A stretch of 64,000 nucleotides of DNA from Gnetum montanum (lineage: Eukaryota; Streptophyta; Gnetopsida; Gnetales; Gnetaceae): the NCBI GenBank assembly GCA_015680685.1, contig MNCI01005798.1:53796-117795 (forward strand), given 5' to 3'. Shown here in pieces: positions 47,023 through 58,076 of the stretch. Every line of letters starts with the position of its first letter. The stretch's first letter is position 1. A program made the translations under genes and the position numbers. The notes under the pieces were generated by a model. It saw nothing but the letters and a program-made list of their open reading frames with translations, had not been told where the DNA came from and ran no database searches.

Positions 47023-47845
47023 CTATGGAGATTTTGACTCCATGACTTCTAGGGGTAGATGTGGAAGGCCTTCCTCCAAACAATGGAGGATTTGGCCCTC
47101 TATCATGTTGACCTAGTTAATATCCCAAAAATAAATGCTAGAAAGGATTCCAATCCTATCTAATGTTGTCCAAGTAGATGGCTTCTAGGCCATAGTAGCT
47201 GTACAAGTCTCACCTACATTAGTGGTAATCGAAGTAGTAGGGTATTACTACACTATGAAAGTACTTTAAAAAAGTTGATAAGCACTCTTCACCTAGATCC
47301 CATGGATGAATAGCTCTCTCTTGCACTATTCAACTAACTTCTCCTTATGTCACTTAAGGTAGGCCACACTATCTACCTTGTACTATTGCTTGTGGGTCTT
47401 TTATTTCTTACTCCACTCTAGGACCCAAGAATAGTGATCTTTCCAGTCCTCAACCTTCTAGAAAATGAGGTTCATTTGCATACATTATTTTACCATCTCC
47501 CATAGAACCACTACTTTGTCTTGAATGACATGCTAGTAGTTGGCCCACATCATCTCCTTAGTATGCAACTTTCCCAAGTTAGTCACCTAGGCCTCCACAA
47601 AAGCCTTACTATCCTGAAGATCTCTAATGATTTCCTCCTACCATTGAGTCTTCTCCCTTAAGGCCACAATTTCCTCCCATAGGGACTTGTTGGACCTCTC
47701 TAACTCCACGAAGTTTTTGCACACGACATTGTTAGATTAGTATTATTCTTGTACAACTTCAAGGGTATACTAGATATGTCAGAGGGAAGCTTAAGAAAGA
47801 AGTTAATCTCCATGTCTCTACTAGGGTTCCACTCCATATAAGGCA
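47023..47845 (-). pseudogene. K exon(s) encoding a long coiled coil
   Basis: Minus strand: PYMEWNPSRDMEINFFLKLP, then after a frameshift NFVELERSNKSLWEEIVALR, EEIIRDLQDSKAFVEA and KVEDWKDHYSWVLEWSKK. Heptad-like spacing of Leu/Val/Trp with Glu and Lys between. Ends at a GTTAGATG donor after an ESKSP-like segment. More introns may be hidden here. Confidence 0.5.
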
Positions 47846-48865
47846 CTACACAAGCATGAAATATAACCATAAACATAATGCACAATCTAAGATGACCATA
47901 ACATAACCACAACCTATGACATAGAAAAACAACTAATGAATCACAAAACAAAGTCCTTACCTATCTTGAATGCAACCTATTGCAACTAGTCAATGATCTC
48001 CTTAGCCATCCCACACATGAACTCCACTTTATCTAGAGTGTCTACCCATGGTTTTACATGAAACTTAGGGAGAAGGTCTTGTGCCAATGGATTAGGAACT
48101 ACTACAAGCACAATGATCATTGAAAGGTTAGGATGAGAACCAAAGATAAACAATAAAATAAAATGAAAAAATTGAGACATGGACATACCTAGCTTCTCCT
48201 CCTCTTCTTCCTCTAGGATGATGATGGGGGATGTGCTCAACATTGCCTCATTAAACAAGGCATTTTAATCATTAATGGCCATGTTAGGATATGAGAGTGC
48301 CTCCTCCAAAAGCCTTTGTTCCTCTTCTATAGTAGCTTGGGCTTCCATAAAACATGAAAACTAGTTAACACATGAAATCACAACATAGCAATAAAACCTT
48401 AAAACAACCAAGCATAGTTAAAACTTACCTATGATTACCTACTACAATGATGTGAGCCTAAAATTAATCATCTTCAGGATAGGCTAGTCTAAAGCTAGTG
48501 GTGCCTCCTCCATAGGCTTCTTGAGTTTCTCTCTAGCTACCCCTTTGGCCTTCAAATGCTATTGTCTAGCATCTCGGATACTAGCAGGAAATGTGAGAGG
48601 ATCATCATCATCATCAGTGCTATTAGGAGACTCACATTGCCTAACATCAAGATTCTTAGTGGTGATGGATAATGTATCATCTATCCCCTCTGGTAGGTTT
48701 TAGGCCTACATCGTTGGATAAATGTGCCCTATCCAAGGCCTAGAAAGTTGGCTTGGATCTTGGCAAACCCATTGCCCATTCCTATACATAACCAAAATCT
48801 CCACAAACCTCATTAGATAACTTATAAAAATGTGAAGTGTATATGGATTATTATAGAGGTGTTAC

Positions 48866-49449
48866 CATGGAGTCTAAGGATCCCCTCCTAAAGCCTAATA
48901 GCCAAAGCATCCACCCAATCAAATCTAGTGCCCTCCATTAAGACCTTCTTAAAAGCCCACCCTTGCACTATACTAATTACCTTCTTTTGTAATAACAAGT
49001 TGGAAAATGAATGAGACTTGAACAAAGGATATGATTCCTTTGCATCAAGATTCACGAAGCTATCCATGGAAATTTTGGAGTGGCCCATGTTGGCATCAAG
49101 CCACTTCAAAACTTCATTGTGATGACTAGTTTCCCTTACTATCCTAGTAGGAACCTTTGCTCATCAGCAGGAACATCAAATAGGTTGCAAAAGTGGCCTA
49201 CATCAACATCCATATTCACCTTCACACCTCTAATGATGCTTCTAAAAATATCAACCTTCTCATCAAAGAATTCAAAGACATGCAACATCTCTATAGTAGG
49301 GATGGAAGGAATAAGTGCCATAAATATGCCAAGTAAACCTACATGTTGGATGTTTTCTTGAATGTACCTAGGCACCTATCCCTTTAGCCACTTTTATGCT
49401 AGTGTCACCTTACCAAACTTCAAGTTGAGGATATGCCAGTGATGTGTTC
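48866..49449 (-). pseudogene. K exon, largest conserved globular part
   Basis: Minus strand, open over 49375-49139 and 49109-48888, with one frameshift between: VDVGHFCNLFDVPADEQRFL, then HNEVLKWLDANMGHSKISMD and IVQGWAFKKVLMEGTRFDW. Hydrophobic and aromatic pattern of a folded domain; no catalytic motif recognised. Acceptor ATCACTTATAG, donor GTAACACC. Confidence 0.55.
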
Positions 49450-49607
49450 CTATAAGTGATATGGTGACATCAACAAAGGTGGAAGGTCTTAAAAAGTGAC
49501 AACAAAAATTTTAGCATCAACATAAGCAAATTTAACATCCAAAAAAAGTAATATAACACTCAAAGTTATAGCCATGAAACACTAGAAGCTATAGCCTTTA
49601 TGCTTAC

Positions 49608-49879
49608 CTTTCCTTTTCTTCTTTGGTTTGGAGGTTCTAGCTACAAGGGTCTGATCCATAGAGTTCTTGGAATCTACACACTAGTTGTGCATCATTCCAT
49701 CATCCCTGCACTTCTTGTATACAAGGTTGAACCTTGAGGTTTATGCATCAAAGTCCCATCTTAGCTATTGATAAACAATAATTTTGATTTCAGGACTATT
49801 GGTGAATTCATCCAAAGTAGTTTGTGTCATTGCCAAGATTTGATTGTTGATGATCAAATCTTGATCATTGACCTTGTAC
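49608..49879 (-). pseudogene. K exon with nuclear-localisation-like end
   Basis: Minus strand: DQDLIINNQILAMTQTTLDE at the start, SKPKKKRK at the end. Flanked by TTCTTACAG acceptor and GTAAGCATAA donor. Three in-frame stops. Confidence 0.55.
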
Positions 49880-50447
49880 CTGTAAGAAGTTTGCAAAACC
49901 AATGAAGTTAGGGGATATAGTTAAGCCAAAAGCATAAAAACCTTATAAAAACCATGATTACCCTTGTAGATGATACATGATGCATGGCAAGTTCTAGAAT
50001 AACATGTGGGCTCTATGTGCCATCATTAGAGTATTGCCAGCATTATACTATCTATACTCTAGCATCATCCAGATCTCTATGAGGTAATGTGGGCTAATGG
50101 AATTTGTTGGTCCCATTATTGTCCTAGGATGTATATTTTTAGTAATAAACTTGACAATTAGGTTGAAGTCCCAAGGTAGAAAGGTCTCCATTATAACCCC
50201 TGCCACATTTGCAGACAAATGTGACCAGAACATTACACTAAAGTTCTTTAAGATGTAGGCAAGAAATTCCCTTGTCCTAGACCAAAACTACAATCATAGA
50301 TTTACAAAAACTATATCAAGGAGTTGGGTATTGGTCTTGGTATGATCAATGTAGCATAACATACCCACCAACTTAGCAATAATAAGGATGGGTTTCAAGT
50401 AAACCTTGCATGACGTAAAATAAAAGCATCCAGACCATTTTTCATTA

Positions 50448-50657
50448 CTTAGCAAATTTGAAAAAAAAATATAGTTAGGGGTGAAATTAGCCTTTGTAAA
50501 AATATGTAACGTGTCTATCTAAATTATGTTAAGTAATTCCCCAAGAAAACATTATTACAACTTTGCATAGCCTTACATCATGGAATTACTTAGCAAATTT
50601 GGTAAAAACATCCTAGTTAGAGATGAAATTAGCCTCTGTAAAAATCTCTAAGGTGTT
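50448..50657 (+). repeat. Two-copy tandem duplication, 140-bp spacing
   Basis: CTTAGCAAATTTG...GTGAAATTAGCCTTTGTAAAAAT (50448 on) recurs at 50588 on with about one difference in six. Lies upstream of the first K exon. Confidence 0.6.
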
Positions 50658-51539
50658 CATATAAATTGGCTTATGAAATTTCATAAAATAATTATCATCA
50701 TCTTTTATAACCTTTTACTTCATAACCAAAATTTTATAGCCAAAACTAGTGACACCTTTGTTTTTCTTGAAAAACATATTTAATGCATAAGTTTTACATG
50801 AGAAACTATACATAACAATCACATCCATCCAAAATTTTGCCTTATTTACATAGCCATGATCAAAAAATTTATCAAAGATTCATTGAAGCTCTAATTTCAA
50901 TGATTCCACCATGGAAAAATTCCTAAAATCAAAACCTAAATGCACACCTTAGAATCCAAGATGCTAATTCAGTGCACCATAACTCTAAGTGCATTGAAGT
51001 GCAAGGGGATTGGGGGAAGTCTCTTCAACACTGATTTTGGATGGGAAACAACTTCACTTTCAAAATTTTAAATTCTTGGATTGCTGGCCCCGCCCTATGC
51101 CTTCTTTCTTAACAAAAATTTCATCAACACTAAGCTTTTTTCTAATTTTGACACTTAAGAACAATGTTACAGCATTAACTCCCATGCTTCTAAATTGGGG
51201 ATGTCATGCCTAGCATGGATACATGCCTCACATAGCTCAAAATTACTAAAATATAACTCTCTTTTCTTTGTTAGTAGCAAAAACCTACCTTTTTTTCAAT
51301 TTTGGGTTCCCAAAATGGGGTTAGACATGTACAACCTAGGAAACTTGGGTTTCCATCTTGGGGAAACACTACCCAACATCGAGCAAGTGTGGAAACACCT
51401 ATCCCTATCCCTTAGTACCAATCTAGCCCAATTTTAATCCCAAAGTTGGCCCCACATTACCAAGAACACCTCCAAACATCTCCGACAATGACAAAACCTC
51501 ACCAAACCTAGTTGAAACTAGTCAAAATATTAAGATTTT
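50658..51539. other. Unassigned spacer between K and the satellite array
   Basis: No domain recognised. From 51190 on it has isolated motifs of the array (CCTAGCATGGAT at 51211, CCAACATCGAGCAAGTGTGG at 51373), so the array may be older and wider than 51540-53640. Confidence 0.35.
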
Positions 51540-53640
51540 ATGTGTCCATGCTAGGAGAGGCATCATACACATTGGGCATCTCATCTCCAATGTGGATGAG
51601 TGGGGGAAGCCAAAAATGACATAAATTGACTACCTTATGCCTACTTCACAAAGCCTAGCGATCCCTAGGCCTTGTTAAAACCCTCTAGAGCTTTTGAAGA
51701 TCTCAAAATACTTAAAATGATAAAAAAATACCATCCCCCTCTCATCCACATTGAGCCCATCATGCTTGGGGTGAAAGAAAGGGGGATAACTACATAAGGC
51801 ACCTAGGAACTCCCATACTAATGGATCTTGGTACCAAGCATCAATTGTTGACATCAATAACCCTAAAGGTTGACATGCATGGTCGATTGGCTATTGATCT
51901 AGCCTAGATCTAAATTTCTTAGTTGCGGGAAACCTCTTTCACACTAAGCATCCTATTACCAGCATGGATAAATGGGGGGAGGGGGGGTGAGAGTCAAAAC
52001 CATGGAATTTTATATGAAATTGGACTTTTGGAAGCAACCCAACCCTTTTAGAAGCTATCAAACTTCTAAAAGTTACCTAAAATGACTAAAACTACATCCT
52101 CTTGGTTCTCCACATTAAGGAGGATCCTATCCATGCTAATTCTTTCACCCTTAGCATGGAGAAAAAGTGGGAATCCTAAAAACCATCTCACAGCCTTCAA
52201 AATAACAAAATTTCAATCTTAGACATTAATAACTAATAGCAGCAACCTTGTGGACACTCACGCACAGCCTTATTTGATCATAAAAGCTAAAAAGCCCTTC
52301 CCCACAATCTTCCATGCTGATCATGGGAGCCCTAGCATGGAAAAAATGGGGAAGCCCAAAAGTTACCTAAGAACCCTTAAAATGACCAAAATTTGACATT
52401 AGGTGTCAACAATCGACACTAATTACCTTAGAAGCCTACATGCATAGCTAGAATTGCCAAAATTTAGCAAAAATAAAGGTCCCTCATTTCTTCCATGGTA
52501 AGAACCACCTCTTCCACACTACCCAATGTGGAAGAAAGGGGGAAACTTTGGGGTGGCTCGAAAATGGCCTCCAGAGATCTAAAATGAATGCCAAAAGCCC
52601 TATGTATGTCCTAATACCACATTTACTCATCCTAAGATCCTCAAGCCTATCAAAATCGATCACAAATAGCTAGAAAGCCTTTCCTCCTAATCTTCCACAT
52701 TGAGTAGGAAAATCCTAGCATGGAAAAAGTGGAAAAACATCAAAATTCACTTCATAACCATTGAAATGACCAAATTTTGATACTAGAAATCAACAACTAA
52801 CATTAGTAACCTTGGAGACCTACATGCATGGCTAGAAATGATACAAAATAGTAGAAAGTTGTTTCCCCCTAGTCTTCCACACTTACCATACTATCTCTAG
52901 CATAAGAAAATAAGGGGAAACTCAAAAACCATCTAGGAAACATACAAATGAGCCAAACATGAGCTCAAACCCTAGTCCTCAACCTTGACAACCTTAGAAG
53001 CACACATGCACAATCGATTAAGGTTAAAACTAGCATAAACCTAATATTTATGGCTCTTCCATGTTGGGGAACTTCTCCTTCATGATACCAAACATGGAAA
53101 ATGAGGGGGAAACTTATTTATAGCTCATAAAATATCTTAGAATGACATCTTATGACCTTACATGCACTCTAGAATCATGTTAGTAGTCATTGGAGCCTTC
53201 AAACCTCAAAAACCTAATCCCATATGGTCAAAAGGTGGTTCCACCTAATCTTCCATGTTGAGTCCACTAGCCCTAGCATGGAAATGGGGGAAGCTCAAAA
53301 ACCACTTGGGAGTACTCAAAACTACCAAATTTTGACATGGATACATAGCCTTGGACCTTGCAACTTTGGAAGTTAACATGCATAGTTGATTGTTACTCAA
53401 ATTCACCTAGATATAGGATTCTTGATTCATCCATGCTTTGTAGCATGGAAATAAAGGGGGAAAGATGCTTTTGCACTTTTGGTGACAAGATGACACTCCC
53501 AGAAGCCAAAGAACTGTGTTGGAGAAGCCTAGGACCTCTAAATGCTCCAAAACCTACTTTCTCTAGTTTCCATGCTAAGGGTCCCTTCTTTCATGGTAGC
53601 TAGCATAGAAATAAGGGGAGCCTACTGTGGAAGCCTCAAC
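51540..53640 (+). repeat. Satellite array, about 190-bp period, about 11 units
   Basis: Each unit has, in order, a TACATGCATGGCTAG-like block, a CTTCCACATTGAG-like block, CTAGCATGGAAAA, a G-rich GGGGGAAAC block, and an AAATTTTGACATTAG block. Anchors lie near 51545, 51745, 51945, 52110, 52310, 52500, 52695, 52885, 53065, 53255, 53435 and 53570. Several units hold a perfect hairpin: TTCCATGCT/AGCATGGAA at 52310-52342, and TCCATGCT/AGCATGGA with a 4-base loop at 53430-53449. Units diverged. Small ORFs in it (53358-53603) are by-products. Confidence 0.7.
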
Positions 53641-54350
53641 ACTCCTAATGTATAGGTCCAAACATCCCAAAAATAGCCCTAACTAATGCTTAAAATCTAG
53701 AAGCCTTGTAGCCTTAAAACATGGCCTGCTAAGGCCTAAAACTATTAAACTCTAATCATTTTTTGACCTATACTAGCCAAAGTTTACCATATATAGTCTA
53801 TTTTATTTAATTTCTTGCCTTATTACATAGAGTTTTGGCTTATTTTTGGACTTATATTGCATTGTTGATCTTGTTGACCTTCTATGGCCTTTATACAGTC
53901 TTATATGTTCTTTATTTGCCTTATTATAGCCTTATTTACCTTTTTTCAGCCTTTGAATGGTATCAAATAGTGGGGTTTGACTTTCCTAATCATTATTTGA
54001 CACCATGTGATCATGGCCTACTAAGGCCATAAACTGGCATCATAGTCCACCAAGACTCTAAACTAGCATCATGGCTCGTTGAGGCCTAAAACTAGTGAAA
54101 CTGTGATCTTTTTTGACCATTTGTAGCCTTATTTCTTATATTTGCCCTTTGTTTGGCCTTTATTTGACCTTTGTTTGTCATTTATGGTACTTTGTCAAAT
54201 TGTCCCTATCTCATTAATGATGTTGGATGGCCTTGTTTGCATTCAATTTGCATGTATTTGCATGATTTTATATCATTTTAGCATTATTTATTTACTTTTG
54301 TCCAAGTGCCACTTAATATGCTTTTGGTTGATATGTAGGATCAAATTATG
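53641..54350 (+). repeat. Minisatellite and spacer upstream of RT in element J
   Basis: Units of the CATGGCC...TAAACTAGCA type at 53722-53755 and, as three adjacent copies of about 30 bp, at 54016-54105. The rest is T-rich with repeated GCCTTATTT; no domain. Confidence 0.5.
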
Positions 54351-55580
54351 AGTACCTAGGAGCAAATTAGTTTTCCTTTGTATCTACATGGATCTCACAA
54401 TGATGTTGAACAATGTATCAATCCTAATTGCCTAGATCTTGAGCCTAAGAGTCTTGTTGACCACACAGTCTTGATAGAGAAACCTCTAGAATGATCTAAA
54501 AACCTAGTCAAAACCCTTAACTTAAAGCAGGGGACATAACCAAAGACTCTCTAGTTGAGGTTCCTGTTACAACACATAGTGGTAAGGAGAAAACCCTTAA
54601 ACTAAGTTCTTCACTAGAACCTCAATATGCTCAAGACATCACTAAGGTCTTGCAAAGTTACATGAACACCTTTGCTTGGTCATATGAGGATATGCTAGAC
54701 CTTGATCCATGCTTAGTCTAACAAAACATCATACTAGATCCTATCATTAGGCCAGTTAAGCAAAAAGTACACAAGATTAGATTTGATTTGGCCTTGGTAG
54801 TTCGTGATGTAATCTCAAAGCTCTACCAAGCTAGTTTCATTATGGCTATTGACTATGAAAAATGGATATTGAACATAGTGATAGTCCATAAAAAAATGGG
54901 AGTGTCCACATTTGCATCGATTTTGAAGACCTAAATAAAGAAACTATCAAGGATGACTTCCCTTTGTCTAGTATTGATCAACTTATTGATACTATGGTCA
55001 GACATGCCTTGTTGTCCTTTATGGATGGATTCTCATGATACAACCAGATTAGGATTAATCTAGAGCACCAACTTAGCATGACATTCATGATCCCTTGGAG
55101 TACCTTTTTCTATACTATGATGCCATTTGACCATAAGAATGCTAGAGTGACTTATCAATGAGTCATAACCTATATATTCAACAATTACATGTTAATATTA
55201 CTTAATGATTACATAGATGATATAGTCATTAAGTCCAAAGTGGAAAATGACCATGTTATTGATCTAGAACTTGAGCTTAAACAATGCCTTAAATACAAGC
55301 TTAGGCTTAAATCCAAGAAGTGTGTCTTTAGTGTTAAGACTAGTAAGATGATTGGCTTTGTAGTATTTAAAGTAGGGATACATGTCAATCTTGATAAGGT
55401 TAAGGCCATATCCAAATTAGTAGTGCCTACTAACCTTAAGAAGCTCTAGGGATTGTAGGGCACATTATACTTTTTTCATAGGTTTATGGCTAGGCTTACA
55501 TATAAGTTATAGCCCATGCAACACTTGCTTAAGAAAGGGGTTCACTATGAGTGGAAGGCTCAATGCCAAGAGGTCCTTGG
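54351..55580 (+). pseudogene. Reverse transcriptase of element J
   Basis: YMNTFAWSYEDMLDLDP at 54660, PVKQKVHKIRFDLALVVRDV (54750), then frameshifted pieces DDFPLSSIDQLID and SFMDGFS (54950-55030), MTFMIPWSTFFYTMMPF region (55078-55130), and LNDYIDDIVIKSKVENDHVI with YIDD catalytic box (55200), LRLKSKKCVFSVKTSKMIGF (55300). 55189-55449 is open for 86 codons. Motif style is that of Ogre/Tat RT. Confidence 0.8.
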
Positions 55581-55589
55581 AAACCTTAA

Positions 55590-55970
55590 GCAAGAGTTGG
55601 CATAACTACCAATAGTCTATCCTCCGCAAGAGGGTAAATCATTTTTCATCTACCTTGCCATCTCTAACATGTCTATTACTTCTCTACTCTATCAGAAATG
55701 TGATGATGAAGCAGAGATGCTAGTATACTACCTTAGCCATGCACTAGTTTCCCACAAGACCTAATACGCTAAAGTGAAGAAGTATTTTCTAGCACTAGTC
55801 TTCTCCTTAAATAAGTGAAGAAACCACCTATTTAGAAGCCATTTCAACATAATTTGTAAGGATAATATAATTAGAGCCATAATAAGGGTCATCATCTAGA
55901 AAAGTAGCTATATAACCCGATGGAAAGCCATAACCATGATATTTGATCTTCATTACATCTCTTAATCCTC
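55590..55970 (+). pseudogene. RNase H of element J
   Basis: PPQEGKSFFIYLAISNMSIT (55620) and AEMLVYYLSHALVSHKT (55715), then KYFLALVFSLNKxRNHLF (55780). The first catalytic Asp is absent from the LAISN segment. Precedes the second RNase H, the typical Tat order. Confidence 0.75.
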
Positions 55971-56089
55971 AACGAAAAGTCAATCTATAGTCATAAAACT
56001 TACAATTTTTCCTCTTGATGACCAAGCAACCATAGATCTTGAGTTTCTTGATGATCATGTTAACACTATTAGCTAAGTGTTGAAGAGTT

Positions 56090-56500
56090 ATGAGGCAATC
56101 ATGCACTTTGACAGAGCTTCAACTTCCCATGGGGCTAGTGCCATTGCCATCATAACATTCCCATTTAGTGAAATCTAACCCTTCACCTATCATTTTGAAT
56201 TCCCATGTACCAACAATAGAGCAGAGTACAAGGGTTTGATTAAAGGAATAATGATAACTTGTGACCTAGGAATTAGATGCTTAGTGATCAAAGGTGATTC
56301 ACAACTTGTGGTTAACCAAGTAATAGAGGTGTATGTGTGTAAGATCAAACACTTAGAACCATAATGTGACCTAGGGAAGCATTTTTTACAATAATTCATA
56401 AATTTTGATATCCAACACATACCCTGAAACAAGAACTCCATAGTTTATGCAATTGCAACGTTAGCCCTTACTATGACACTAGATGTGTTTAGTAAGTTTT
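56090..56500 (+). pseudogene. Archaeal-type RNase H (aRNH) of element J
   Basis: MHFDRASTSHGASAIAIITF (FDG changed to FDR), CTNNRAEYKGLIKGIMITCD (NRAEY; following Glu replaced by Lys), LVIKGDSQLVVNQVIEV (GDS) and FDIQHIPxNKNSIVYAIATL (final Asp changed to Tyr). Position between RNase H and INT is the ordinary one for Ogre/Tat elements and contrasts with element I. Confidence 0.8.
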
Positions 56501-56719
56501 CCACCTTAACCAAGACTATGCTATTCCCATCATGTAGAACGTTTAGAATACCTTTGTGGTCATTGTTCATATTTCTCCTCCCAATGAGTGGTATGATGAT
56601 ATCAAATTTTACCTTATGCATGGTAAATGATCACAAGGCCTGACTACTATTTAGAAGGATGTGGTATGCAAGATATTGAAGCAGTATGTCATCGTAGGTG
56701 ATAGCACATTATGTCAATA

Positions 56720-57810
56720 ATCCTATGATGGCATACTCCTAAAGTGATTCGGTAAAACAAAATCTAGAATAGTCCTAGAGAAAATTCATGATGATATTTA
56801 TGGAGGACATATAGGACCAAGAGCTATGGCCACTAAGATTAGATGGTTAGGCTACTACTAGCCCCGTATGAAAAATGACTACCTGCAGAAGGTTAAGTGA
56901 TGTGACATGTGCTAATGATATATCAACCTTATACATGTACCACCAACTAATTTTCATACCACTTAAATAACATGGCTATTTCAATGATGGGATTTGGATA
57001 TCATAGGACCTAAGTCTTTTGTAAATCATAGCTTCATCATCACCACAACTGAATATGTTACAAAGTGGGTTGAGGCTATTCCCCTTAGGAGGAATACATT
57101 TGAGTAGGTCTACAAATTCATCCTAGATAACATTATAGCTCATTTTAGCATATCCATGACCATAGTTACAGATAATGGACCACAATTTAGCAACCAACAA
57201 ACAAAAGAATTTTGTCATGACCTAGGAATTAAGCATTCTTTCTCATTGTCTTATTATCCTCAAGCCAATGGGCAAGTAAAAGTAAGAAACAAGACCATTA
57301 TCAACTTACTCAAAAAGATGCTCAATAATAGGAAATGCAAATGGCATGAGTAGCTTGTCTATGCACTATGGGCCTATAGAACAACCTATCGCACAATAAT
57401 TGGTATACCCCTTATAGTCTGGTTTATGGTTTTGAAGTTGTTTTACCTCTTGAATTACAAGTGCCATCACTTTAAGAGGCCTTGACTGACTTCATAAACA
57501 ATGAGTAGAACAAGGAGTTATAGATAGTGGCCTTGAACACGATGGAGGAGCAATGTATGCAAGTGCTTGCTCACATCAAACACTATCAAGAGAGGTAGAA
57601 GTGGCAACATCACCATAACTTACCCATGCACAAGATCAAAGAAGGTGACTTGGTCCTCAAAGCCATTCATAGGCATGAATACAAATTCTCAATTAACTAG
57701 AAAGGGTCCTTCCTTATCATCAAAGCCTATGAAAATGGTATATTCAAAATAACCAACATGGATGGGAATGACCTAGCCAATCCAATCAATCATTCCTATC
57801 TAAAGCCATA
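56720..57810 (+). pseudogene. Integrase of element J
   Basis: Zinc region HDDIYGGHIGPRAMATKIRW (56790) then CDMC, WDLDIIGPKSF with first Asp (56990), VTDNGPQFSNQQTKEFCHDL with second Asp (57160), YYPQANGQVKVRNKTIINLL where the catalytic Glu is changed to Lys (57250), ALWAYRTTYRT (57365) and a C-terminal tail GNDLANPINHSYLKPYY (57765). 57156-57353 is open. Confidence 0.85.
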
Positions 57811-58063
57811 CTACATGTAGCTGACAATCATTAGCAAGCAAGCTTGCTTTCAACATTCCACTAGGACCTTAAATTAATAGCATGGCCTATCAAGAACTTA
57901 AACTAGTACCATGGCCATCATGACCTTAAACTAGCAACTTTAGTGACTTAGATAGCTTGGTTTTATCATTTCATGTGACTTGTATACATTGTAACATTAT
58001 GGTATGTAGTGGTGTTTTGTATTCTTTGTCAGCACCTCTTGGGTTAATCCTCCAAGCATCAAC
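57811..58063 (+). repeat. 3' UTR of element J with minisatellite units
   Basis: 57880-57935 has two or three CATGGCC...TTAAACTAG units like those at 46430 and 54016. The rest, up to the PPT, has no recognisable feature. Confidence 0.5.
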
Positions 58064-58072
58064 AAAGAGGGG
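58064..58072 (+). other. Polypurine tract of element J
   Basis: AAAGAGGGG four bases before the 3' LTR start TGAAACAC. Confidence 0.7.
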
Positions 58073-58076
58073 CCAT

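Larger units (their letters stand above)
46842..50440 (-). pseudogene. Antisense intron-containing gene body K (unrecognised protein)
   Basis: Minus strand, opposite to element J. At least eight exons separated by seven short GT-AG introns (82-158 bp) can be drawn: exons 50287-49962, 49879-49608, 49449-48866, 48781-48429, 48341-48189, 48101-47961, 47845 to about 47023 (frameshifted) and 46934-46842; an extra upstream exon at about 50440-50325 is likely. Reading frame is kept across the introns at 48342-48428, 48102-48188 and 47846-47960 (all phase 1). Features: a basic KPKKKRK just before an intron (49610), an unknown globular region with RYIQENIQHVGLLGIFMALI, an acidic EEEEEEKL, a Glu/Lys-rich coiled coil, and a Ser/Pro tail ending QQPPLV then stop. 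About fifteen in-frame stops and several frameshifts make it a pseudogene. I do not recognise the family. Confidence 0.6.

Noticed and set aside
46842-50440. Assigning K to the same family as ORFs G, H and E
   Set aside because: K shows none of their shared motifs and has many introns, which I do not see in the others.
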